DNA from: Miscanthus floridulus
Taxonomy: Eukaryota > Streptophyta > Magnoliopsida > Poales > Poaceae
Reading direction: 5' to 3'
Length of the DNA stretch: 64,000 bases
Assembly (NCBI RefSeq): GCF_019320115.1
Contig: NC_089593.1
Location: 35,659,835-35,723,834, forward strand
Position numbers and translations under genes: made by a program. The notes under the pieces were generated by a model, which had not been told where the DNA came from, searched no databases, and saw nothing but the letters and a program-made list of their open reading frames with translations. Below are positions 1 through 10,390 of the stretch, one piece after another. Each line of letters begins with the position of its first letter. Within the stretch, counting starts at the first letter, position 1.

Positions 1-715
1 ATTGACATCTCGAACTCCTTCGACATTAGTTCACCAAATTCTTTGCATGAATCTTCATTTGATGATCCAAAGATGATATCATCAACATACACTTGACAAA
101 TGAAGATATGCCCATCAAGCTTCTTGGTGAATAGTGTGGTGTCGACCTTCCCAATGATGAAGCCCTTCTCAATAAGGAAGTCCCGAAGGCGCTCATACCA
201 AGCTCTTGGGGCTTGCTTAAGCCCATATAATGCCTTGGACAACCTATAAACATGATTAGGATATCTAGGGTCTTCAAACCCAGGAGGTTGATCAACATAG
301 ACTAGTTCATTAATAAAGCCATTTAAAATGCACTTTTCACATCCATTTGATAAAGTTTTATTTCATGATGTGATGCATATGCAAGGAGGATACGGATGGC
401 TTCTAATCTTGCAACTGGGGCAAAGGTCTCTCCAAAATTCAAACCTTCAACTTGAGAGAACCCCTTTGCAACTAGTCTTGCCTTGTTCCTTACAACAACA
501 CCTTGATCATCTTGCTTGTTTCAGAACACCCACTTTGTTCCAATAACTCTTGCACCTTTTGGCCGCTCTTTAAGAGTCCAAACTTCGTTGCGAGTGAAGT
601 TGTTCAACTCTTCATGCATGTCATTTATCCAATCCGGACGTTGAAGAGCTTTTTCTACCTTAGTAGGCTCAAAGCAAGAGACAAAAGAGTGATGAGCAAT
701 AAATGAAGCAAATTT
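1..715 (-). pseudogene. Copia reverse transcriptase fragment, frameshifted
   Basis: Minus-strand translation gives the N-terminal half of a copia reverse transcriptase (RVT_2), which copies the element RNA into DNA. Visible pieces are WINDMHEELNNF, the motif [22 protein letters not shown] near 230-200, and the catalytic YVDDIIFGS near 90-65. Three lesions are clear: a TAA just after the MTRS linker at about 716, a TGA after KWVF near 520, and a one-base deletion after KSAF near 335 that splits the frame. RNase H would follow to the left of the window. The catalytic Asp-Asp pair is still present. Confidence 0.85.
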
Positions 716-2326
716 TTAAGATCGAGTCATTACACCCTTTGATGGACTCCCTATGATGAGATCTTGTGGATGATCTTGAAGTAGGGGTGTATTTCTTCTA
801 TTGACCACTTGAGGGGGAGGTTGTGGAGCATCAACATCTTGTGCTTGTACCACCATTTGTTCATGGGAGACATGAGTATCTTTATTTTCTACTCTCCCAT
901 CTTTTTCATCATCTTGTGGCATACTTGATGAGGAAGGTGGATCAATCACTTGTATATCATCTTCATCATCTTTAGGCTTAATGTCTCCAACCGGAATGTT
1001 CTTCATAGCCTCCCTCAATGGTTCATCACCTACATCATCAAGATTCTCATGTGCTCCTTGGGAGCCAGTGGCATGATTAAATACTCTATATGCTTTGGAC
1101 TTTGATGAGTAACCAACAAGAAAACCAATATCACAACGTCTTTGAAACTTCCCTAGGTGTTGCCGCTTCTTGTAGATGTAGCATTTGCAACCAAACACCA
1201 TAAAGAAGGAGACATCTGGCTTCTTCTCATTGAGCAACTCATAAGGTGTCTTGCCAAGGAACTTTTGAAGGAATAGGTGGTTGGATGCATAGCATGCGGT
1301 GTTGATTGCTTCCGCCCATAGAGCTTCGGAGGTGTTGTACTCATCAAGCATTGTTCTTACAAGAGTGATCAATGTCTGATTCTTCCTCTCAACTACACCA
1401 TTTTGTTGAGGAGTATATGTTGCGGAGACTTCATGTTTGATTCCAACTTCATTACAATAAGCTTCTATGTTTGTGTTGTCAAACTCCTTTCCATTGTCAC
1501 TTCTTATCTTCTTGAGCTTCACTTCAAATTCATTTTGTGCTCTCTTGGCAAACTTCTTGAAGCAAGATGCAACTTTGGATTTGTCATGAAGGAAGAATAC
1601 CCATGTATACCTTGAATAATCATCAACAATCACAAGACAATAGAGATTTTCTCCCAAACTCTTATATGTTGTTGGTCCAAATAAATTCATGTGAAAGAGT
1701 TCTAGCACTCTTGCGGTTGACATGAAAGCTTTTGTTGGATGGGTATTTGCAACTTGCTTGCTAGCTTGACATGCACTACAAAGCTTGTCCTTCTCAAACT
1801 TCACATCCTTCAACCCTCTCACCAAGTCATTCTTCATAAGCTTCTTGAGTGAGCTCATTCCAACATGAGCAAATCTTCTATGCCATAGCCACCCAAGTGT
1901 TGTTTTGGTGAATAGGCATGTCTTCAAGTTTGCACCTTCGAAGGTGAAGTCCACTAGATATAGGTTGTTGTATCTAAATCCTTTGAATATCACATGATCA
2001 TCATCCTTCTTGGATACAACAACCTCCTTCTCGGTAAACAAGCATTGAAAGACAAGATCACACAATTGTCCAATGGATAGCAAGTTGAAACTCAAGGAAG
2101 CAACATATAGCACATTAGAGATTGAGTGATCATTTGATATTTGCCACTTTGCCCAATCCTTTGACCATGCCCTTTGAATTATCTCCAAATGTGATTCTTT
2201 ATTGTCCATCTACTTCTCCATCAAGTGAGGTGAATATACGAGGATCACCGGTCATATGTTGTGTGCAACTACTATCAATAACCTAATGACTTCCACCGGT
2301 CTTGTAGTTCACCTACACACAAGAGA
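716..2326 (-). pseudogene. Copia protease remnant and integrase
   Basis: An open minus-strand frame (2209-716) holds the gag-pre-integrase zinc region (HRRFAHVG then CSAC) followed by the integrase core, which inserts the cDNA into the genome. The second and third catalytic residues are visible in IRSDNGKEF and VVERKNQ. The first, normally Asp in HMDLFGP of this family, reads HMNLFGP, so the catalytic triad is broken. Upstream, at 2320-2210 in another frame, a protease remnant reads VIDSSCTQHMTG where the family has an Asp-Ser-Gly active site, so that enzyme is also damaged. The methionine opening the 2209 frame is internal and not a real start. Confidence 0.85.
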
Positions 2327-3546
2327 TCAAGCTTTAGGAACCCAAACTTGTTGAGGGCCCTTCACCTTCTCAACAAGTGACTTTGCAACCCAAATTTTCT
2401 TAGGCCTATTCTTGTTGGGAGGACCTAAGAACATCACTTTCATCTTTCCACTAGAATCCTTTCTAAGCATGTAGTGAGCATTGAAGGCAAAGGGTCTAGC
2501 ATGCTTGGGAAAGGGTTGTGTTGGTGGAGTTTGGCACTCATGAGCAAAGTGGCCTTCTTGTCCACACTCAAAGCATCTCTTTGGCTTTGGCTTTGGCTTT
2601 GATTGTTGTTGTTGAGCTTGAGCCTTCTTCTCTTTGTTTGCCTTGTACCCAATGCCAGTTCTATCCATCTTTATGATAGTGTTCATTAGAAGCTCACTTT
2701 GAAGATACTTGCCTCTAGTGAACTTGCTTAATCCAATCTTGAGATGCTCCTTTTCCAACTTGAGCTTCTTGTTCTCTTCCTTGAGTGCATCACTACTTTT
2801 ATCTTCCTTGAGTGCAACATTGTTTCTCTCTTCCTTGAGTTTCTTGTTTTCTTCTTTTAGCTTCTCATTCTCAAGAATCAAGTCACCATCATGATCAAGA
2901 GTTTCTAGCACAATGGTGTTGTCGATTTTGAACTCTTCAAACTCTTTCTTTAGCTTTTCATTGTCATGCTTGAGCTTGACATACTCATCATAGTCATTGC
3001 ATTCAACCACTTGCTTGCCTTTGCCACTAGATCCTTGCTCAATGCTCTCATCAATTAAGTCATCACATGATGTAGCTATATCAATCTTAACAACATTGTT
3101 AGTAGCATCATGTGGCTCATTGGGTAAAAAATCTTGAGCAATAACAAGATTGTCATGATTAATCTAGAGAGTAGTATATTCATCTTTTAGCTTGTTATGG
3201 CTAGTGATGAGCTCTTTGTGCACCCACTCAAGTTTATCATGTTTATCTTTAAGCTCTTTCTTAGAAGATTTGAGCTCCTTGAGTTTGGATGACATAGCAT
3301 CATTTGCTTCTCTAAGCTCAACACTAGCCTTTTCAGCTATCTCACATTTAGCTAAAAGAGAATCATTCTTAATCTCAAGCTTTTTATTTTTAGCTCTAGT
3401 CTTTATAATGATCTTAGTGTATTTCTTTAGCAATTTAGCAAGATCATCATAAGTAGGTGACTCATATTCATCATCATCGCTACCACTATCACTATCATCA
3501 TTATGAGCATGATCATCACCACTACTATCATCATCATGTGATACCT
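2327..3546 (-). pseudogene. Gag C-terminal part: coiled coil and second CCHC knuckle
   Basis: This continues the gag frame after a TGA near 3550. It begins with an acidic Asp/Ser run (SDSGSDDDEYES). Two long Lys/Glu/Leu-rich coiled coils follow, at about 3430-3164 and 3000-2720, separated by a TAG near 3163. Next comes a CCHC zinc knuckle CFECGQEGHFAHEC near 2580-2535, and a basic tail ending VWVPKA just before the protease. Coiled coils and the tail before the protease are usual in SIRE/Maximus gag, which assembles the particle and binds RNA. Serine/leucine-rich plus-strand frames opposite the coils are antisense shadows. Confidence 0.8.
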
Positions 3547-4704
3547 TTCATTCACCTTTGGCCATAAGGCATAGGTGTGTAGAGGATGATGGCGGTGGTG
3601 GCGGTGAAGATGATGATTCAATAGCAATGGCGGCCACCTTCTCGTTGTCACCGACGATGTAAGCCTTTCCATTCTTCTTCTTGTGGAAATCCTTCCTCTT
3701 GCCATCTCTCTTCTTGTATGGCTTGTTCTTTTTCTTTTCATCTTCATTGCTTGAGTCATCTTTCTTGCCCTTGTTCTTGTTCTTGAACTTGTCTTTCTTG
3801 GGCTTTGTGCATTGGTGAGCTAGATGACCAAGTTCTCCACAATTGTAGCAATCCATCTCGGAGATTGGCTTCCTTCTAGAGCTAGTGAAGAACTTCTTCT
3901 TCTTGCCATCAAACTTGATGCCACTCTTGTTGAGCCTTTTTAGCATCTTGGCGGTCTTCTTCACCATGAGAGCAAGACTTTCATCATCAACTTCATCATC
4001 ACTTGAGCTCTCATACTCAAGTCTTGCCTTGCCCTTCTCTTGGCTAGCTTTGAATGCTAAGTCCTTATCTTTCTTCTTGGTAGAGGATGAGCCATCTTGT
4101 GGCGTGATGTGCATATACATCTCATGAGCATTGATCTTCCCCAAGATTTGTGTCGGTGTAGCGGTGGAAAGATCACCTTGATATAGCATGGTCACAATAT
4201 GCCCATATTTGTTAATGGGGAGGACACTCAAGATCTTTCTTACAACATTGGATGGTTGCATTTGAGTGAGTCCAAGCCCAATGAGTTCCTCTACAAGAAC
4301 ATTCAAACGTGAAAACATTTCATTAGCACATTCCTTATGAAGCATTTCAAAGGAGTTGAGCTTTTTCATGACAAGATGATAGCGTTCCTCATGCTCACTC
4401 TTAGTTCCCTCATGGAGCACACAAACGTCCGACCATAGTGCATGGGCGTATTTGTGGTTCCTCACCTGATTGAACACATCTTTACAAAGGCCTCTAAAGA
4501 TGGTGTTTCGAGCCTTTGCAATCCACTCTTGTAATTCACCTCATCGCCTTGTAGGTTAGTAGCATCCCGAGGTTTTGGGAAGCCTTATGAGGCGGCTCTA
4601 AGGATACCAACATCTAGAGCCTCTAGATACGCCTCCATGCGAATTTTCCAATAAGGAAAGTCATCTCCCTCAAAGATAGGAGGAGGTCTATCCCTGTGAG
4701 ACAT
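3547..4704 (-). pseudogene. Gag N-terminal part (UBN2-like) with first CCHC knuckle
   Basis: The start codon at 4704 opens MSHRDRPPPIFEGDDFPYWK, the usual N terminus of SIRE-type gag. A TAA follows near 4585 and a frameshift near 4540, after which the UBN2-like capsid domain continues (NHKYAHALWSDV, then EELIGLGLTQMQP). The CCHC knuckle CYNCGELGHLAHQC lies near 3855-3810, followed by a strongly basic segment (KKDKFKNKNKGKK) and a Ser/Pro run. The frame ends in TGA at about 3548 and continues in phase into the coiled-coil section, so that stop probably replaced a sense codon. Confidence 0.82.
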
Positions 4705-4743
4705 CTTGCTCTAGGTGGTTGAGCCTAAATACGTGAGCACGAG

Positions 4744-4755
4744 GCTCCGATACCA
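4744..4755 (-). promoter_or_regulatory. Primer binding site of the Maximus element
   Basis: The minus strand reads TGGTATCGGAGC, two bases inside the LTR end. It matches the usual plant site complementary to the 3' end of initiator tRNA-Met (TGGTATCAGAGC) except for one base. It fixes the 5' LTR as the copy at 4758-6383 and the element as minus strand. Confidence 0.8.
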
Positions 4756-5466
4756 ATTGAAAGGATCAAGATGCCCAAGGGGGGTGAATTGGGCTAATTC
4801 TAAATTTCTTTGCAATAATTAAATCCTATGGTTAGCCCAATTAACCCCTTGTGCCTAGAAAGTGTTCCTAATTGTTCTACCGCACAAAAGACTTGCAACC
4901 TATGTTCCAATCCTACTCTAGCATGGCAATTCTAAGAATGTAAAAACATGAATTGAATTGCTCAAAGTAAATGCTCAAAGTAAATAGAGAGGAAGGAACG
5001 CGGTGATGTTTTGCCAAGGTATCGGAGAGTCGCCACTCCCCACTAGTCCTCGTTGGAGCACCCGCGCAAGGGTGTAGCTCCCCCTTATCCGCGCAAGGAT
5101 CAAGTGCTCTCTACGGGTTGATTCTTCGACACTCCGTCATGGTGAATCACCCACAACCGCTCACAACTTGAGTTGGGTCACCCACAAGCTCCGCCGGGTG
5201 ATCACCGAACTCCCAATCACCACCAAGCTGTCTTGGTGATGGCGATCACCAAGAGTAACAAGCATGAACTCTTACTTGACCACGACAAGCCTATTGAGAA
5301 GGTGGATGCACACTTTGCTACTCTTGATCTTCACTAATGAGGGCTCTCTTTGGGATTCTCAAATCTCAATCACCACATTAGGACCTTGATCTTCTTGGCA
5401 CTCTCTAAGGTGTTTCTCAACTGTTGGAATGAGCAAAAAAGTAACCTCACACACGAGCGGGGGTTG

Positions 5467-5474
5467 TATTTATA
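5467..5474 (-). promoter_or_regulatory. TATA box in the Maximus 5' LTR
   Basis: The minus strand reads TATAAATA about 700 bp before the LTR end, the expected place for the retroelement core promoter. The same word appears in the related solo LTR at 20657-20664. Confidence 0.55.
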
Positions 5475-5509
5475 ACACCGGCTGAAAAAACGAACCGTTA
5501 TGTGCCTCT

Positions 5510-5945
5510 GCGAGGTGACCGGATGCTCCGGGCATGTTGGCCAGACACACCGGTCAGTATACCCCGAGCTCTAGTGGTTATGAGTTGACCGGACGCTGGC
5601 AGCGTCCGATCAACACTGATCGGACGCGTCCGGTCATGTTTTCCCCTCACTGGAACCTAACTAATGTTGACCGGATGCTGGACCTCCAGAGTCTAGTCAC
5701 TTGCTGAGCAACGTCCGGTCAGTAACCGGAACTTGATCAGCGTTCGGTCAGCATTGACCGGACGCGTCCGATCAGGATTCTCCCTCTTTAGGACCTTACT
5801 GGAGTCGACTGGACGCTGGCCCTCAGTGTTCGGTACCATGACCTCGCAGCGTCCAGTCATTTCCAAACGATTTCACCGTGGTCAAATGAATTGACTGGAC
5901 TCTGAGCCAGCGTCCGGTCACACCAGAGCCAGCGTCCGATCAGTA
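5510..5945. repeat. Degenerate GTCCGGTCA/GACCGGACG word array in the LTR
   Basis: About a dozen partly inverted copies of a 9-10 base CCGGACGC or GTCCGGTCA word, spaced irregularly by 10-40 bases, fill the U3-side half of the LTR. The same words recur in the solo LTR at 19920-20480. They look like a family-specific promoter repeat rather than coding sequence. Confidence 0.6.
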
Positions 5946-6688
5946 TTTGACCATCCATTCACTTTCAACTCTCGAGCATATGTGAATGAAGTTTGCTCCA
6001 TAGGATCAAAGGGTTGTTGTGGAGCTACCTAGTGCTAGTTTTAACAAGTGTGCACCATACCTAACTCACTAGACTCACCTAAATCAAGCTACTCGTTCAT
6101 ACCCCCCCCTAATAGTATGGCCAATAGAAAAAACAAAGTCCTAAACTACTCTAAGTGTCTCTCCAACTCCAATCGACACTTAGAACTAGTCCATCCTTAA
6201 CCTTGTCGTCTATCCTTTGAAAACCAAAACGATTTCCATCGTAGGGGCATGACAACCATGATTGCCCATTCGATCTCCATTACCGTGACCTAACTCAATT
6301 ATTTCTGCAAAACACACGTTAGTCACAGTAATCACGTATTTTCATTAATCACCGAAACCCAACTAGGGGCCTAGATGCTTTCACACGATGAAGAAGAAAA
6401 CCCACATACTTCTAGCCTACAACTACTAGTATGTGTTTTTGGCTTTTAATTTTATGCTTTTTTTGTTAAGATTATTCGATAATTAGGATTCTGTGATTGT
6501 AGCAACCATTTCGTCTTCATTTGTGTCAATCTTGCCAAAATCTGATCGAGGTGTGGGACTCGAAGAAAAACCATTTCATCATCTGGATGCACCGATGGCA
6601 GTGCTGAATTAGTAAGTGATCCTAATAACATATTATTTTCTAATCACACATACCGCTTTCTAATGTTTCTCCATTTAATGTTGCTCAG

Positions 6689-7118
6689 TGTCCGAAGAAG
6701 ACATATCGGTGGGACGCCGGTCCCATTCAAGGTTGTCGAAATAGAGGGGAAGTACCTGTCATAGCCGGTGGGAAATAATAAATGCGGGTTTTATGTAATG
6801 TGGGCAATGCTTCGCTACATCGGCGGGAAATCGGAAGAAGCCGATAAGTTGGTGTGTACAATCCCCATTTCATTTATGTCTGTTAATAATTCAACAAAAA
6901 TGATTTACTGTTCCACTTTGGATATCATCTATTTTGAACGATAGTGCAAGAAATATAACCACCAAAGGCTGTTAGACATGGAGATCGTCACACTGCAATC
7001 AGAGCTCGCAAAGTTAATCTTAGCCGAGGTATTGGAAAAAGATGGAGTATTTTCCATTGCACAATCCGTGAGGTACAAGGACCAGTATGGCCCAGAGCGG
7101 CTCACCAGATTATTGTAA
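6689..7118 (+). pseudogene. Last two exons of a CACTA Ulp1-like cysteine peptidase gene
   Basis: Exon 6689-6851 starts after a CAG acceptor and ends at a GTGTGT donor. It encodes the catalytic cysteine region of a C48/Ulp1-type peptidase (NNKCGFYVMWAMLRYIGG). A TAG just before PVGNNKCG interrupts it. The final exon, 6945-7118, encodes the element-specific tail (HQRLLDMEIVTLQSELAKL) and ends at TAA. Splice phase between the two is intact. Grass CACTA elements often carry such Ulp1-type domains in their second gene; their role in transposition is unknown. A second, more complete relative lies at 44765-46857. Confidence 0.72.
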
Positions 7119-7337
7119 GAAGTCCGATAAGCATTGCACAATCTGTGAAGTCCGAGAACATTTCTTTTTTGTTTTGAGGGATCGAGATCTGGATAAGAAC
7201 ATTTGAACTGTAACCGTAACATTTGTAATGTTTAATATTGATGGACCTGTCATCTACGTAGCGTATATAAAGCGAAACCCGATTCCACGAAAAAATATAA
7301 ATTAAAATCAATTATAAAACAATAAAATGCGAATGGG

Positions 7338-7859
7338 CCATCACTGCCGGTTAGCAACGAACCGACAGTATTGTCGTAACCATCACTGCCGGTTATCAAC
7401 AAACCGACAGTGTTGGATTTCTCAACACTGCCGGCTTGAGCCATGAACCGACAGTGTTGTCTTGCTCAACACTGCCGGCTTGAGCCATGAACCGATAGTG
7501 TTGGATTTCTCAACACTGCGGCTTGAGCCATGAACCGACAGTGTTGGATTTCTCAACACTGCCGGCTTGAACCATGAACCGACAGTGTAGGCTTGCTCAA
7601 CACTGTTGGCTTGAGCCAAGAACCGACACTCTTGAAGCAATCATCACTGTCGGTTGGGATTACAAACCGGCAGTGTTGTTCAACTAGACACTGTCGGGTG
7701 GAGCCAGGAACCAACACTGTTTCCTGTAGATCAATGTCGGTTTTTAAGAACCGACAGTGATGTCAACCCCACATCACTTCCGGTATGCCACTGCCGGTTC
7801 AAAATCCGACAATGAAGAGTTTTTTTGAACCGGCAGTGATGTCCAGATCTGGGGTAGTG
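7338..7859. repeat. CACTA subterminal repeats
   Basis: About 18 alternating direct and inverted copies of a roughly 10-base word (CTGCCGGTT / AACCGACAGT) occur at 20-45 base spacing up to the terminus. In CACTA elements such arrays are transposase-binding sites. Copies near 7680-7800 have diverged. There is no CRISPR-like spacer structure. Confidence 0.8.
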
Positions 7860-7959
7860 GTACGTAGATGATCGTGGTGGTTATTGATCAGCGTGTCGCC
7901 TTATGGGATCGGAGGGACACGAATTTGTATATTCCGGATCTTTGCGGAAACCTTTGTTT

Positions 7960-8175
7960 TGTATTCAAAACCGTTCCTTCGTAGTAGTGCCCAAGTCTGA
8001 AATTTTAGGATTCATTTCATCATCCAAAAGAATGTTACTTGGTTTAAGATCACGATGTATGACACGCAACCGGGAGTGCTTACGTAGGTAGAGAAGCCCA
8101 TGTGCTATTCCTTTGATTATTGATATATGCTTGTTCCAGTTTAGTAAAGCTCTTCTATTTTCATCTGCAAATACA
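7960..8175 (-). pseudogene. Receptor-like protein kinase fragment
   Basis: Minus-strand translation gives 70 residues of a plant receptor-like kinase catalytic domain: [20 protein letters not shown], then the catalytic loop [20 protein letters not shown], then DLG where kinases have the Mg-binding Asp-Phe-Gly. It stops at TGA a few residues later. Weak similarity (PEYT) may continue to about 7905 in another frame. Nothing of the N-lobe, transmembrane or extracellular domains is seen nearby. The style suggests the cysteine-rich (DUF26) or S-domain RLK groups. It is a captured or decayed host gene piece, not a functional gene. Confidence 0.75.
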
Positions 8176-9401
8176 TAACTCTATTTTTCCAGTAACATAG
8201 GGGGACGGTGAAGTGGTAGAGGAGGCTCATGTGAAGATGTGGGTCCTGAGTTTGAATTCTAGCCAGCACACACATATTTCATTCGAGCGTGTTTGGCTCG
8301 CTAGCCTTGTTGTTTTTTTGGGATTAGATTTTTTTACTATTTTTATGGTTAGTTCTCATTTTTTTGGAAATTGATAATTCAGAACTTTTCCTAGGATTAA
8401 TTTATTTATATTTTCTCTATGACTAGCTTTTGTTTTGTAGAAATTGATTTTTGGATCAGAGGCGGGTCATGTCTTTGACCACCTCTAAAAGTTGATTTAT
8501 AGATAGAAAAACATCATGTGTTCCATACCCGTCAATAGAACTCACTGATTTTAAAGATATTTAATTAGATTAGAAACTGTTAGAGAAACCACACGTATCT
8601 ACAAATCAATTTTAACCGTGACTGAAAATAGATTGGTTTCATCAAAGGGGATTTCGACTTTTGAAGCGACGAGAAGACATCTGCAGAAAAGAGCCCGGCC
8701 GCAGGGATAGTACCACCACTAGCTAGTAGGTGATGGGCACTGAAGTTGAGCATATCTTGTTAGATAGGCAGTTAGTTGGAAGGTAGCAGTCAATGTCTGC
8801 AGAAGGAGTCGACGGAGATCCGCCCAGACAACGAAGCTTCTTTGCCTTCTTGCATTGTGGCCGCCCGGATCCAAGGAAAAACGATGGCGGGATGTGTACA
8901 GTGGTCCAATGTCTTCTATCTTCTGACGTGCTTTTTTATATATGAATGAAGTAATGTGAAGTAGAGATTACCTAGGCTACCACCTAAAAATTAAATCATC
9001 TGTTTTCGAGTACAAACATGCATGCATGCGCACAAACTAAGTAATTAGCTTCTTCAAAATTAATCCAGTATAAAATGACCATTCATGCACCTATGAAGCA
9101 ACACAATACAATGTACTACTTCTTTACTTTTTTTCAAAGATTAATTAATTAGGGATAGATAATGAAAATACTATTAATACATAACAACGTTTTTGTATTT
9201 TCAATCGACATTGTGGACATATAGATCGTGTTTCGATAAGATAGCTACCACACATTTCAAAACTTTGTCTAAGGTTCGCAAACAAATTGATCACCATACC
9301 TTAGCCAAACTTAGGCAAGATTCTAGTGAAATGTAGGGCACACGTATACCGATGTGGTAGTCCAAGTTAGGAATCCTACTTCTTCATCAGGCCTTTCTTA
9401 T
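8176..9401. other. Unassigned DNA without a recognised gene
   Basis: AT-rich sequence with a short imperfect palindrome (GAGGCGGGTCA...TGACCACCTC) near 8460-8488 and a GC-richer block at 8650-8900. No reading frame with recognisable similarity is present. The last 5 bases (9397-9401, CTTAT) are the left target duplication of the following copia element. Older MITE remains are possible but were not recognised. Confidence 0.5.
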
Positions 9402-10353
9402 TCTTAGATTTAATGTGGGCCAGGCCCATATATTATCTAATTAAATCAAATAATTCTAAGGCCTATATTAAATATTATGCGCAATACTATTAGTCCCATA
9501 CGGGATATTGACTGGATGTTGACTCAACTTGTATGTGCTGACTTTGTCTGGCTACATTGAGAAAGTAGAGAAAAAGGCGTGGCATGGCATGTCAGGACCG
9601 AGCCCGAGCTTCGCGCGGACGTGGTACATGCATGAGTTGGTTTTTGCCAGTCAAACAAATTATGGACAGGAGTTACACATGAGTTTCTAAGTTACGGGAG
9701 TTACTTCTCGTAGTGACGGAAGTTTCTGCCCCTAATTCTCTCGTAACGTCGGACTCCGCTCTCGGCGTCGCCTCTCTTGGTGACCCCTCCACTCCTCGGC
9801 TGGCTCCACTTGGTTGGCTATGAGATAAAAGGAAGACCCGCTTCAACATTCACTCTGACTAAGTCTATCATGCGCATAACTCTCCACACTTCCGCTGCAT
9901 CCAAGGCTTTCCCGTCCCGGTTCCTGCGAGCACGGGAATAGAGAGAGCAGGCATCCAAAACCGAGTCGTCTACGAGTTCATCTGCTCAGGTGAAGGGCGA
10001 CCATAAGGTTTATGGGGAGCGATCATGTGACTGCTCGATCGATCCATGACCTACGACTTCATCTTCTTCCTGGCATTCATGATGGCAGTGGGAGTTTGGC
10101 ATTGCAACCTCTCTGCACTTCATCGAGTGGGACAACCACACCAACAGACGCTATGTCGATTAGCGTAACCGGCTCTGGTGCCGCTGGGTATGTGCTAATT
10201 CATCCCCTATCTTCAGCTAATAAAATCATGATTATTAGTATCATGTACATGTCCATGTTACTTAGATTACACGTGCACATATATGAGGCCACAAACTTGT
10301 TCTTAATCTTTTTCTGGATTAAATTAATACTGAAATTGCCTAAATTTCTAACA
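9402..10353 (+). repeat. 5' LTR of the copia element (952 bp)
   Basis: It begins TCTTAGATTTAATG; the other LTR has the expected TGTTAGATTTAATG, so the terminal G is mutated here. It ends ...TTTCTAACA. Compared with the 3' LTR it lacks about 85 bp, corresponding to roughly 15303-15388. Sequence after 10353 does not show a recognisable tRNA-Met primer binding site. Confidence 0.88.
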
Positions 10354-10390
10354 ATCCAAAAACCTGATAGGCATTTTTCAGTAGTCGGCT

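Larger units (their letters stand above)
1..6383 (-). mobile_element. SIRE/Maximus-type Ty1-copia retrotransposon, left part outside window
   Basis: Read on the minus strand the order is LTR (6383-4758), primer binding site, long gag with coiled coils and two CCHC knuckles, protease remnant, integrase, then reverse transcriptase, which is cut by the window start. The gag-protease-integrase-RT order defines copia. The very long gag with two CCHC motifs and the LTR start TGAAAGCATC are typical of the SIRE/Maximus lineage. Coding parts contain frameshifts, stops and lost catalytic residues, so the copy is dead. The right flank is 6384-6388 (CACGA); the matching target duplication would lie outside the window. 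The element abuts a CACTA 3' end and probably inserted into it. Confidence 0.88.
4758..6383 (-). repeat. 5' LTR of the Maximus element (1626 bp)
   Basis: On the minus strand it begins TGAAAGCATCTAGGCCCC at 6383 and ends GATCCTTTCA at 4758, with TG...CA ends. It holds the element promoter and polyadenylation region. The middle (about 5510-5945) is a run of imperfect GACCGGACGC/GTCCGGTCA words. A TATA box lies at 5474-5467. No gene is encoded here. Confidence 0.85.
6384..7859 (+). mobile_element. 3' part of a CACTA (En/Spm) DNA transposon, first family
   Basis: The right end at 7859 reads GGGGTAGTG, the reverse complement of CACTACCCC, preceded by alternating ACTGCCGGTT and AACCGACAGT words. 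These are a classic CACTA terminus with its subterminal repeats. Upstream are the last two exons of the element's Ulp1-type gene. The 5' part is missing; the Maximus LTR adjoins at 6383, so the rest may lie beyond that element. The bases after the terminus are GTA, one side of the expected 3-bp target duplication. Confidence 0.8.

Noticed and set aside
3192..3452. Ser/Leu-rich plus-strand frames (also 2709-2894) resembling membrane proteins
   Set aside because: They are antisense to the gag coiled coils, where Lys/Glu codons read as Leu/Ser/Phe.
7338..7859. Regularly spaced short repeats resembling a CRISPR array
   Set aside because: Repeats are about 10 bases, alternate in orientation, vary in spacing and lead to a CACTA terminus in a plant genome; they are subterminal transposase sites.
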